NCBI GenBank assembly: GCA_022826705.1
Contig: JAJDUJ010000006.1
Coordinates: 62,001 to 126,000, forward strand
From: Acidimicrobiia bacterium
GTDB lineage: Bacteria; Actinomycetota; Acidimicrobiia; Acidimicrobiales; Bin134
Direction: 5' to 3'
Length of the DNA stretch: 64,000 bases
The position numbers were made by a program, and so were the translations under genes. Below the pieces are notes generated by a model, which had not been told where the DNA came from, ran no database searches, and saw only the letters and a program-made list of their open reading frames with translations. Below, in pieces: positions 25,837 to 34,076 of this stretch (positions within the stretch are counted from its first letter, which is position 1; each line of letters starts with the position of its first letter).

Positions 25837-27573
25837 CTAGCCAGAGCTTCTGACCTGCACCGTAACGATATCTAAACCGTGGTATTTCTGATGGTTGACC
25901 GTTGAGGCGTAGTGCCGCAGCAGGCGAAGCGAGATCTCCCCCTCCTCCACCCCCTCGGTCTCATCGCTCAAATAGGCCAGCCGGTCTTCGAGGTTCTCCT
26001 CGTCGAACACCGCCAAGAACTCCAGTTCCACCGCTTCACCCTCAAGATGGGCCATGACGATCAACTTGGGGACTTCCTCGGCGCCCTCAACTTCCTCCGA
26101 CTGCAAGAGGCTGATCAACGTCTCCTCGCCCGCCGAGCGCAATCGCTGAGCGGAAGCCTCATTCCAGCCCAGCTGCGTAGCCAGCCCTCGGAGGAATCCG
26201 TCGATTTCGGGCAGCTTGGAAAGGTGCAGATCGGTCTCGAGCCGTTCTCGAATTCTCGGGCTGGTCAAGTCCAAGAACATCGTCAGCGCAATCGCCACCA
26301 GTGCCCCAACGAACACGCCATTGTCGAGCAGCACCCCCCAAGTGCCGCCCAACATGTCGGCGAAGATTGTCTGCGTGTCCAACCCCACGCCCACCGAAAA
26401 CGCCACCCCCACCACCATTGCCTTCTGAGAGTCGAGACCGTCTTGCACAACGGTTCGAACGCCCTCGACAAAGAGCAAACCCAGAGCCGACAGGATGAAT
26501 GCCCCCATCACCGGGCTGGGAATGGTGGTGAATACAGCCGTCAACTTGGGGAGAAAGGCCAAGCCCACGTAGATGGCGCCATAGGCATACCCCACATGGC
26601 GGGAGGCAACCCCGGTGAGGCTGACGAGCTGCACGGTTCGCGAGGTGTGGACGGTTGACGGGGGCGTCCCGGCGAATCCCGACAGCAGTACACCCAGCCC
26701 GTTTGTGTTGAGCGAGCCCTGCACCAAACGGAAATCTGTCACCCGCGGCTGGCGCCGACCGACTTGTTGAACGGCCACACTGCCACCGATGTTCTTGATT
26801 GCCCCCACCATCGTGACCACCACGAACGCGGGAAGAAGCGCCCAGAAATCAGGGCCCGGGGTCAGGTCGAATCCCTTGAAGCCACTGCTGCTGGGAACGC
26901 CGATCCATGCCGCATCGGCTACCGAGCCCACCTCGTAGGCCCCAAACAGCGCCACCACAACACAGCCGGAGGCGATCCCGATGAGCGGCGTCCAGAGCCG
27001 CCAGACACCGGCAACCCGAAACGCCAACCCGGTGGAAACGAGAACGGTGACCAGGGCACCAACCGGACCGGCGGCGTCGGGGGCATCGGCGGGAATCTCA
27101 TCGATCCGATTTAGGGCTACCGGCAAAACCGTGACCGAGATCAGCATGATGACTGTTCCGGAGACGGTCGGCGTGATCACCCGGCGCATGAACGGCAACC
27201 GCCAGGCCAGAACGAGATAGGCGAGTGAGGAGACGACGATGAGGCTGGCCAGCATTTCCGGGCCCCCCTTGTCCAACGCCAGTACTGAGATGGCTATGAA
27301 TGTTGGGGTCACCACCATGAGGAACAAGTGCCCGGAGCCGAACCGCCGAATCTTGCTGGCCTGCAACGCGGTAAGGGCTCCGACGATGACCAGCGCGGCA
27401 AAGACCGCCCAAGACAGATAGCCCTCATCCTGGCCCCCAGCCCGGACCGTGATCGTCACATACAACACGACCGATGCAATGGTCACCGCCACCCCTTGGA
27501 AGCCGACGGAGAGCGCGATCAGCGGCGGGCAGCGGTCGTCGGTTTCGTAGCGGATGGCCTCGGCTGAGCTCAC
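25837..27573 (-). CDS. NCS2-family transporter with C-terminal GHKL-like domain (copy A)
   Basis: A 578-residue protein. Residues 1-440 form a nucleobase-cation-symporter-2 fold: many hydrophobic segments, a GSLNTNGLGVLLSGFAGTPP region, then SLTGVASRHVGYAYG and FLPKLTAVFTTIPSPVMGA. The TM8 glutamate that binds nucleobases in UraA/XanQ is Lys260 (GAIKNIG), and the TM10 region reads HTSRTVQLV instead of the usual ENxGV/QNNGV type. After LDLTSPRIRERL a cytosolic tail of about 130 residues follows, in which RLRSAGEETLISLL resembles the helix of RsbW-like GHKL ATPases with the N-box Asn replaced. GTG start at 27573, 7 nt after copy B and 19 nt before the PKS. Substrate unknown; export or import of a PKS-related acid is speculative. 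Confidence 0.85.
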   Translation of the reverse strand: MSSAEAIRYETDDRCPPLIALSVGFQGVAVTIASVVLYVTITVRAGGQDEGYLSWAVFAALVIVGALTALQASKIRRFGSGHLFLMVVTPTFIAISVLALDKGGPEMLASLIVVSSLAYLVLAWRLPFMRRVITPTVSGTVIMLISVTVLPVALNRIDEIPADAPDAAGPVGALVTVLVSTGLAFRVAGVWRLWTPLIGIASGCVVVALFGAYEVGSVADAAWIGVPSSSGFKGFDLTPGPDFWALLPAFVVVTMVGAIKNIGGSVAVQQVGRRQPRVTDFRLVQGSLNTNGLGVLLSGFAGTPPSTVHTSRTVQLVSLTGVASRHVGYAYGAIYVGLAFLPKLTAVFTTIPSPVMGAFILSALGLLFVEGVRTVVQDGLDSQKAMVVGVAFSVGVGLDTQTIFADMLGGTWGVLLDNGVFVGALVAIALTMFLDLTSPRIRERLETDLHLSKLPEIDGFLRGLATQLGWNEASAQRLRSAGEETLISLLQSEEVEGAEEVPKLIVMAHLEGEAVELEFLAVFDEENLEDRLAYLSDETEGVEEGEISLRLLRHYASTVNHQKYHGLDIVTVQVRSSG

Positions 27574-27580
27574 TGTTCCC

Positions 27581-29347
27581 CTAGCGTGTGCCCTTCACCT
27601 GCACCGTGACGATGTCCAGGCCGTGGTACTTCTGGTGGTGGACCGAGGATGCGTAGTGCCGAAGCAGGCGAAGCGACACCTCCCCCTCATGCACTCCCTC
27701 CGACTCTTCGTTCAAACACGCCAACCGATCCTGGAGGTTCTCCTCGTCGAACACCGCCAGAAACTCCATCTCCACCATGCCGGGTTCGGGGCGGGCTTGG
27801 ATGATCAATCGGGCGGCCGAATCGGTGGATTCGGCGGACCGCACCAAGCTCTCCAACATCTCTTCGCCGGCCTCGTCGGGCTGTACCAGGCTGAGCAATG
27901 CCTCCTCCCCGGCGGAGCGCAGCCGCTGGGTGGAAGCCTCGTTCCAGTTGTTCCCCGCGGCAAGCCCTAGGAGGAAGCGGTCAATGTCGGGCAGCGACGA
28001 GACGCTGAGTTCCACCTCCAGACGGCTGCGCCGCTGCGGGCTGGTCAGGTCCAAGAACACGACCATCGCCACCGCGGCGAATGCCCCGATCAGCATGCCG
28101 TTGTCGAACAGCAAACCCCATTTGTGGCCGAGCAGGTCGGTGAAGATGGTCTGGTTGTCGAGTCCCACCCCGAGCGAGAACGCCAAACCCACCACCATGG
28201 CCTTTTGGGAGTCGAGGCCGTCCTGCACAACCGTGCGGATGCCGCTCACAAAAAGCAGCGCGATCGTTACCATCAAGTAGGCAGCCACGACGGGACTGGG
28301 GAGGGTGAGCAAGAACGCGGTCAGCTTGGGTAAAAAGGCCAGCGCAACCAGAGTGCCGCCGATGACGTAGCCGATGCGACGAGCCGCCACTCCGGTGAAG
28401 CTGATAAGCGACACGCTGGTACCCGAATAAACCGAGGTTGGCGGTATGCCAAAGATGCCGGCGGACAAGATGCCCAGTCCATTGGTGTTCAGGGAGCCCT
28501 GGACCAGCCGGAAGTCGGGAACTTGGGGACGACGCCAAGAGGCTTGTTGGATGGCCACGCTGTCACTGACGTTCTTGACCCCGCCCGCCAGCGTTACCAC
28601 CACAAAAGCAGGCAGAAGCGACCAAAAGCTCGCCTCCGGGGTGAGGTCGAATCCGGGAAACCCGCCAGAGTCGGGGATGCCCACCCAGGCTGCGTCTCCC
28701 ACCGAGCTGACCTCGTAGGCACCGAACAGCACGGCCACCACGCTCCCGGAGACAATTCCAATGAGCGGCGACCACAATCGCCACACCCCTGACGCCCGTA
28801 AAAACAGCAGGGTGAAGACCAACAGCGTGACCAAAGCGACGGTCGGTCCTGTGGCCTCGGGTGCGTCGGCCGGGACGTCTTCGAGTCGGTCGAGCGCCAC
28901 CGGCAAGATAGTGGCCGCGATCAGCATCAGGACCGTGCCGGTGACCACTGGGGTGATAACCCGGCGCATGAACGGCAGCCAGAAGGCCAGCACCAGGTAG
29001 AACAGCGAGGCCACCACGGTGAGGCTGGCCAACAGTTTCGGGCCACCCTCGGCCAGGGCCAACACCGAGATGGCGATGAAGTTCGGGGTGGGGCCCATGA
29101 TCAAGATGTGCCCGGCGCCAAACCGCCGGAAACGGCTGGCCTGCAATGCGGTCAGCGCTCCGGCGATGATCATGGCCGCGAACAGGGACCACGAGAAATA
29201 TCCCGCGTCTTGACCGCCGGCTCGGGCGGTGATGACCACAATCGACACAATCGGAGCCAGTGCCAGCACCACGCCCTGAAGACCAGCGACGGCAGCAACC
29301 CCCGAAGGGCAGTGCTCGTTGGCCTCGTATCGAATGGCGTCGCTCAT
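27581..29347 (-). CDS. NCS2-family transporter with C-terminal GHKL-like domain (copy B)
   Basis: A 588-residue paralogue of copy A, similar from end to end (shared segments include RRVITP, SLNTNGLGIL, VRTVVQDGLDSQKAMVVG-type regions and a C-terminal HYASSVHHQKYHGLDIVTVQV-like end). The TM8 position is again Lys (GGVKNVSDS), and TM10 reads YSGTSVSLI. The tail keeps WNEASTQRLRSAGEEALLSLVQ and FDEENLQDRLA. Two such copies in tandem suggest a heteromer or two related ligands. The ATG lies 67 nt after the DppC-type permease; I see neither a convincing promoter nor a terminator there, so it may be read from upstream. Confidence 0.85.
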   Translation of the reverse strand: MSDAIRYEANEHCPSGVAAVAGLQGVVLALAPIVSIVVITARAGGQDAGYFSWSLFAAMIIAGALTALQASRFRRFGAGHILIMGPTPNFIAISVLALAEGGPKLLASLTVVASLFYLVLAFWLPFMRRVITPVVTGTVLMLIAATILPVALDRLEDVPADAPEATGPTVALVTLLVFTLLFLRASGVWRLWSPLIGIVSGSVVAVLFGAYEVSSVGDAAWVGIPDSGGFPGFDLTPEASFWSLLPAFVVVTLAGGVKNVSDSVAIQQASWRRPQVPDFRLVQGSLNTNGLGILSAGIFGIPPTSVYSGTSVSLISFTGVAARRIGYVIGGTLVALAFLPKLTAFLLTLPSPVVAAYLMVTIALLFVSGIRTVVQDGLDSQKAMVVGLAFSLGVGLDNQTIFTDLLGHKWGLLFDNGMLIGAFAAVAMVVFLDLTSPQRRSRLEVELSVSSLPDIDRFLLGLAAGNNWNEASTQRLRSAGEEALLSLVQPDEAGEEMLESLVRSAESTDSAARLIIQARPEPGMVEMEFLAVFDEENLQDRLACLNEESEGVHEGEVSLRLLRHYASSVHHQKYHGLDIVTVQVKGTR

Positions 29348-29414
29348 AGCCGGCCCGCCCCGAAGGCTCCGCGGATTCGCACTACCAAAAGCTAACGCGG
29401 AATGCCGAGTGAAA

Positions 29415-30482
29415 TTAGAGCTTGGCCTCGCGGGGATCCCAGAGGGCTCGGAGGGATTCTCCGATACGGTTCAGCGACAGCACGGTGAGGAACATCATCA
29501 CTCCGGGAACGAACACGATGTGGGGAGCCTTTTCCAGCAGATTCGGATCGCGGCCCTCCTGGATCATGTTGCCCCACGTGGGTGTACTGATGGGATCAAT
29601 GCCCACCCCCAAGAAGGCCAATGAGGTCTCGGCCACGATCACCACGGCCACGACGATAAAGGCGTAAGAGGCCAACGGCAGAGCCACGTTGGGCATGATC
29701 TCCCGGAACAGAATGCGGCTGTTGGACGCTCCCATGGCCTTGGCTGCGGTAACGAATTCCCGAGCCGCGAACGTCAGTGTGTTGGCGCGCGACAGTCGTC
29801 CCATGGTGGGGATGCTTAACACCGATAGCGCGAGCGTGATCACGAGCACGCTCCCCCCAAAGATGGCCACGATGGAAAACAGCAAGATCAGGGCGGGGAA
29901 AGCCAAAACGGCGTCGGTAATGATGTTGAAGGTTCCTTCGGTTGCCCCCCGAAAGAAGCCAGCAGTCAGACCGATAACCGACCCCACCGCCAAGCCGATA
30001 CCCACGGCGCCCAGGCCCACAATCAGGGAGATACGCGCCCCCCGAATGCTCTGGTTCATAACGCTCTTGCCCAGCCGATCAGTGCCCAGGGGCTCGTCGG
30101 TGGTGAACGACGGGGGCCGCTCCCGGTCTTGGAAGTTGGCTTCCAAGCTGTCGAACATCCCGCCCAGTTGCAAGAACACAAACAGCACCAGGATGAACAG
30201 CCAAACCATCGATATCCATACCGTCGCATCGACCCGAGAGCCGAATGCTGCTCGGATTAGCTGTCCTACCCCGGTGAGAATGCCGTATATCCCTCCGAGG
30301 GCGAGGATCACCTGAAGCCAGGCCGCGCTGTCGTAGGTAACTAAGAGCTGTATCAGCAGCAAGGCCAGCCCGATGACAAATCGGGCACTTCCTTCCCGAC
30401 CTAGGCGGGCGCGGCGACCCCGCTCGGGATCGTCGACAAGCTGAGCCTCAGGCTCGGCAACGACGCCAGTGAAGTCAGCCAC
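29415..30482 (-). CDS. ABC transporter permease, DppC/OppC type (second set)
   Basis: A 355-residue permease homologous to that at 8106, with the same extra N-terminal hydrophobic segments, EPLGTDRLGKSVMNQSIRGAR, an EAA loop (EFVTAAKAMGASNSRILFREIMPN, read across the loop) and GIDPISTPTWGNMI. An upstream TTG at 30500 would lengthen it by six residues. I prefer GTG at 30482 because it overlaps the DppB stop by 8 nt as GTGNNTGA, exactly the arrangement of the other permease pair. It is the last gene of the SBP-DppB-DppC set; no ATPase subunit is encoded nearby. Confidence 0.9.
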   Translation of the reverse strand: MADFTGVVAEPEAQLVDDPERGRRARLGREGSARFVIGLALLLIQLLVTYDSAAWLQVILALGGIYGILTGVGQLIRAAFGSRVDATVWISMVWLFILVLFVFLQLGGMFDSLEANFQDRERPPSFTTDEPLGTDRLGKSVMNQSIRGARISLIVGLGAVGIGLAVGSVIGLTAGFFRGATEGTFNIITDAVLAFPALILLFSIVAIFGGSVLVITLALSVLSIPTMGRLSRANTLTFAAREFVTAAKAMGASNSRILFREIMPNVALPLASYAFIVVAVVIVAETSLAFLGVGIDPISTPTWGNMIQEGRDPNLLEKAPHIVFVPGVMMFLTVLSLNRIGESLRALWDPREAKL

Positions 30483-31428
30483 GTCTAATCCTCGGATCAA
30501 GCAGGGCGTAGGTGATCTCCACCAGCATGTTCAACATGATGTAGGCCACCGCCACTACCAGCACCAGACCTTGCAGCACCACCAAGTCATTGCCGGTGAT
30601 GGAGTCCACCATCTTGAGCCCCATTCCCGGGAGCTGGAACAGCACCTCGATGATGACGGTGCCGCCGATGAGCCGGCCTGTGCTCACTCCCGCCAAAGTG
30701 ATGAGTGAGAACGACGACGGTCGCAGGGCGTGGCGGAACAACACATGGGCGGGCGACATGCCCTTGGCTCGGGCCGTGAGCACGAAGTCGTTTTGCAGGG
30801 TGGCCATCATGTCGGCCCTCAACAACCGCTGGAACACGGCGATCTCAGTCAAAGACAACGCGACCACCGGCATGATCAAGCGGCGGGAATGGTCCCACCA
30901 GTCCCATTCAGTGAGCCGGGTCCACCCTTGGGGCGGCAATATGTCGAGTTGGTTGAACAAGATGAAGATCAACAGGATGCCGACCAGGAACTGGGGCAAG
31001 GAGATAGCGGCAAACGATGCCGCGTTCAACGCTCGATCCACTCTTCGTCCCGCCCGATAGGCGGCATACACCCCCAGCGGAATGGCCAGAATAAGCGCCA
31101 GAGCCTGGGCTACCACCGTCAGTTCCAGGGTGATGGGTAGCCGCTGTCGAATGGTGTCCGAAACTTTCAGGCCGTGGGTTCTTACCGACTCGCCCAGATC
31201 ACCGGTAAGCGCATCCCCCAGCCACTTGCCGTAGCGAACGACGACGTTTTCGTCGAGTCGAAGCTCCCGGTTGACCAACTCCCGGGCGGCGGGCTCCTGG
31301 GCCCGCTCTTGGCCTAGGAGGCGAATGGTGGGATCACCGGGCAGCAGCTCCACATAGAAGGAGGAGAAGAAGCTCACCAGAATCAGCACCGGAATGATCC
31401 GGATGATGGTGCGACCGATGGTCTTCAA
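30475..31428 (-). CDS. ABC transporter permease, DppB/OppB type (second set)
   Basis: A 317-residue permease of standard DppB length: VELLPGDPTIRLLGQERAQEP near the N-terminus, VRYGKWLGDALTGDLGESVR, EAA loop (DFVLTARAKGMSPAHVLFRHAL) and a terminal YALLDPRIRRG. The start is TTG at 31428, well supported by GGAGGTG nine nt upstream. It lacks the extra segment seen in the counterpart at 9160. It is separated from its binding-protein gene by a strong hairpin that probably lowers permease expression relative to the binding protein. Confidence 0.92.
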   Translation of the reverse strand: MKTIGRTIIRIIPVLILVSFFSSFYVELLPGDPTIRLLGQERAQEPAARELVNRELRLDENVVVRYGKWLGDALTGDLGESVRTHGLKVSDTIRQRLPITLELTVVAQALALILAIPLGVYAAYRAGRRVDRALNAASFAAISLPQFLVGILLIFILFNQLDILPPQGWTRLTEWDWWDHSRRLIMPVVALSLTEIAVFQRLLRADMMATLQNDFVLTARAKGMSPAHVLFRHALRPSSFSLITLAGVSTGRLIGGTVIIEVLFQLPGMGLKMVDSITGNDLVVLQGLVLVVAVAYIMLNMLVEITYALLDPRIRRG

Positions 31429-31486
31429 CTGCTTTCACCTCCCCCTACGCCTCGGCGCGGGCCCCATAGATGATGCCCCATAGAAC

Positions 31487-31517
31487 AGGGGGTGGGCACG
31501 GACCGTGCCCACCCCCT
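31487..31517 (-). terminator. Perfect 15-bp hairpin between binding protein and permeases
   Basis: 31487-31501 and 31503-31517 are perfect 15-nt inverted repeats with a single central base (in RNA a small loop will open). It lies between the SBP stop at 31540 and the permease start at 31428. No U-tract follows on the minus strand. This fits a partial terminator or a 3'-end stabiliser setting the SBP-to-permease ratio. Confidence 0.7.
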
Positions 31518-31539
31518 CGTTCTCAGATGAGTTTCTTGG

Positions 31540-33387
31540 CTAACCCTTAGCGGTGAATTCCAAGAGAATGATGCCGGCGTCGGTCTGGAATATGCCCGAA
31601 ACCTCGTCGGTCCAGTAGTAGCCAACCTCGCCCTTGCTGGTCACGATGACCGGGACCTGATAGGCGAACTCGCGCTGGAAGCGGCTGTAGCCCTCGTAGC
31701 GCTCCTCGAAGGTGACGCCTTCACGGCCCTGCTTGAGCGAAGCGTCAAATTCCGGATAGCACGCCTTGGCCCAGTTGCGGGATGAGACGTTGGCACCGCA
31801 CACGCCGTCCTCAGTGGAATCGCCGAAGTACACGTCGTACATGTAGTCGGGGTCGCCCACGGGGATGGCCCACGGGTTGGCCACCGATTCGCCGCCGAAC
31901 ACGGCACCGACCATCTCGCCGACCTCCACGCAGTTGGCGGTGGCAGAGATGCCAACCTCGCTCCACATGGCAATCAAGGTCTCCGTGAGGAGCACGTTCT
32001 CCGGTGAGGTGGTGCAGTAGGTCTCGAATTCCAGCGGACCGCCTAGTTGCGCTTCACACTCTTCGAGCGCGGCAGCCGACGCGTCCTGGTCAAAGCCCGG
32101 CAGCACTGCTTCGGGATCTGTCCACGGAGAACCCGGCCTCATCAAACTGCGGATCATGTTGTTGAGACCCTCGTACACGATCTCGTTGATGGTCTCGTAG
32201 TCGATGGCGTGGGCCGCAGCCACCCGGCACTCCCGGATGTTGAACGGCTCTTTCACGTTGTTGAGCATCCAGTATCCGCCGTGGTTGTCAACCCGGGAGG
32301 TGGTGTTCACACCCTTGGCGATGGCGTCTTGGAGATTCTGGGGATGGCGGTCGTAGCCAATGTCGAGATCGCCGGCATTGAAGGCGTTGTAGCGCTGCGG
32401 CGGCTCGATGATGGGCTTGAAGGTCACGCTGTCCAGATAGGGGCAACCCTCGCGGAAGTAATCCGGGTTGCGCACTACAACGGCCTGGTCGTCTTGGACC
32501 CACGACTCAAGCATGAACGGGCCTGCGCCCACGCCCTGCGGATTGATGTTGACGTCGGAATTGAGGCCGGTTTCCGGATCCTGGCCAGCCTGATACGTGG
32601 TGGGCGACATCATCCACGCCATACGGGAGGCGAAGATCTGTGCGAACACCGCGTTCTTGCTGGTGGCAGTGAGCTCGATGGTGTAGTCGTCGATCTTCTC
32701 CCAAGAAGCGATCAAATCGGCCTGGGCCCGCGACTGCGACCCGATATCAGGATTCTGGTGGTGCTCGATGTTCCAGATCAGTGCGTCGACATCCAACGGG
32801 GTGCCGTCGGTGAAGTTGACGCCTTCGCGCAGCTTCAGTGTGAACACCTCATTGTCTTCAGTGGAGATGCTCTCGGCCAGGCCGGGAATCAACTGGCCAG
32901 TGGCGAAGTCCTCGTAGAACAGCGCACCGTAGATGGAGATCATCTGCGTGCCGCCCAGCGAGGCCCCGCCCTGGATCAAGGTGGGGTCCCATCCGACGAT
33001 CTCACCGAACATGCCGATAGTGAGGTTTCCGCCTGTCGGCCGCCCGTCTGAGCATTCGGTGGTGAGGATTTCACCAGGGATGTACCCGGTGTTGCCGGTG
33101 GGCACTCCACCCGTTTCTTCCTCTACAACCTCTTCGGACTCCTCGATGGTCACCACCGGCTCGTCTTCCGGCTCATCGGCCGGGGCCTGCTCGGCGGGAG
33201 CTTCCTCAGCGGGAGCTTCCTCGGCGGGAGCCTCCTCCGCAGGAGCCTCGTCTTCCGGCTCCTCGGTGGCGGGTGCTGGCGTACCTGCGGTGACTCCGTC
33301 GCCGTCGTCATCGTCGTTGCCGCAGGAGACGGCAAACACCGTCAGCGCCAACAGGACGGCAAGAAGCCTCAACCAACGCGATTTCAT
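31540..33387 (-). CDS. Family 5 substrate-binding lipoprotein (second set)
   Basis: A 615-residue lipoprotein with signal peptide and lipobox VFAVSC (Cys22) followed by GNDDDDG. A Glu/Ala/Pro repeat linker (EEAPA units) leads into a typical family 5 domain: VGWDPTLIQGG, LKLREGVNFTDGTP, GVGAGPFMLESWVQDD and a C-terminal GEVGYYWTDEVSGI. It differs clearly in sequence from the pair at 10338 and 12368, so its ligand probably differs. The start was set at 33387: GAGGGG lies 9 nt before this ATG and only 3 nt before the one at 33393, and longer versions would spoil the signal peptide. It begins the SBP-DppB-DppC set. Confidence 0.91.
   Translation of the reverse strand: MKSRWLRLLAVLLALTVFAVSCGNDDDDGDGVTAGTPAPATEEPEDEAPAEEAPAEEAPAEEAPAEQAPADEPEDEPVVTIEESEEVVEEETGGVPTGNTGYIPGEILTTECSDGRPTGGNLTIGMFGEIVGWDPTLIQGGASLGGTQMISIYGALFYEDFATGQLIPGLAESISTEDNEVFTLKLREGVNFTDGTPLDVDALIWNIEHHQNPDIGSQSRAQADLIASWEKIDDYTIELTATSKNAVFAQIFASRMAWMMSPTTYQAGQDPETGLNSDVNINPQGVGAGPFMLESWVQDDQAVVVRNPDYFREGCPYLDSVTFKPIIEPPQRYNAFNAGDLDIGYDRHPQNLQDAIAKGVNTTSRVDNHGGYWMLNNVKEPFNIRECRVAAAHAIDYETINEIVYEGLNNMIRSLMRPGSPWTDPEAVLPGFDQDASAAALEECEAQLGGPLEFETYCTTSPENVLLTETLIAMWSEVGISATANCVEVGEMVGAVFGGESVANPWAIPVGDPDYMYDVYFGDSTEDGVCGANVSSRNWAKACYPEFDASLKQGREGVTFEERYEGYSRFQREFAYQVPVIVTSKGEVGYYWTDEVSGIFQTDAGIILLEFTAKG
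33192..33250. repeat. Tandem 15-bp repeat coding for the lipoprotein linker
   Basis: About four copies of a 15-bp unit (GCGGGAGCTTCCTCG-like on the plus strand) encode the EEAPA repeats of the lipoprotein linker. Such repeats can change copy number by slippage without shifting frame, altering the linker length. Confidence 0.7.
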
Positions 33388-33492
33388 GAGCATGACCCCC
33401 TCGGGTTTGGCTATGGGCAGCCGAGCCTCAACCGACTGCAAGTTGTCAGACCTTAGGGATTTATTGAGAGTGCGCGCAAAGTGTCGCCGTAG

Positions 33493-34053
33493 CTATGACT
33501 GCAATCGAGCGGCGGCAGGGACCAACTCCCGTTCCAAACGGTCGGCAATCACCCGAAAGTAGGGCAAAGGCTCCCCGATGGGGTCGGGAATCTCGTCGGC
33601 GGCCCGGCCGATGAATCTGGTGCTGGTTTGGGCTTCGCGCTGGTTGTGCAGTTGGGCGACCCACGCTTGGGAGTCGGCCCCGTTGCGGTTGCCCACCTGG
33701 TCGGCAAGACGACTCAGCTCAGCGGGCAGGAAGGTGGCCGCCTCCTTGGCCTCGCTGCGGGCCGCCACCGCCCAGCCGTGGTTTCTCGTCATGACCACAA
33801 TCAGATCGGACTCGTCCACCAGATACTCCGAAAGGCGGCGGCTGCGGTGGGCCGACAGGTCCAGGCCCCGCTCGGCCATGGCGGCTATGGCGTACTCGTG
33901 GGCGGGCTGCCCGCTCCAGTCCATGGTCCCGGCTGAGCCCACCTCCACGTCGGGGGCCAGATGGGCAAACAACACCTCGGCCATCGGCGAGCGGCAGATG
34001 TTGCCCGTGCAGACAAACAGAACCTTGATGGCGTTGGAGTGTAAGAGCCGCAT
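33493..34053 (-). CDS. Low-molecular-weight protein tyrosine phosphatase
   Basis: A 186-residue cytosolic phosphatase of the LMW-PTP/arsenate-reductase fold. The N-terminal P-loop is VCTGNICRSP (nucleophile Cys15, Arg21), followed by VGSAGTMDWSGQPAH, which is typical of the family, and a helix with DLSAHRSRRLSE. The DP loop is EIPDPIGEP, giving the general acid Asp near the C-terminus. At 186 residues it is slightly longer than the usual 150-165, through an insertion before the DP loop. It starts 23 nt from the divergent CoA transferase gene and ends 105 nt upstream of the SBP gene. The substrate is unknown; Wzb-type regulation of polysaccharide export is one known role of the family. Confidence 0.9.
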   Translation of the reverse strand: MRLLHSNAIKVLFVCTGNICRSPMAEVLFAHLAPDVEVGSAGTMDWSGQPAHEYAIAAMAERGLDLSAHRSRRLSEYLVDESDLIVVMTRNHGWAVAARSEAKEAATFLPAELSRLADQVGNRNGADSQAWVAQLHNQREAQTSTRFIGRAADEIPDPIGEPLPYFRVIADRLERELVPAAARLQS

Positions 34054-34064
34054 CGCCGGCTTTC

Positions 34065-34070
34065 TATGCT
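34065..34070 (+). promoter_or_regulatory. Candidate leaderless -10 box (TATGCT)
   Basis: TATGCT is followed by 6 nt and the ATG at 34077 with no Shine-Dalgarno sequence, so transcription would start at the ATG. It lies inside the 23-bp gap between divergent genes. Confidence 0.5.
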
Positions 34071-34076
34071 CAACGC

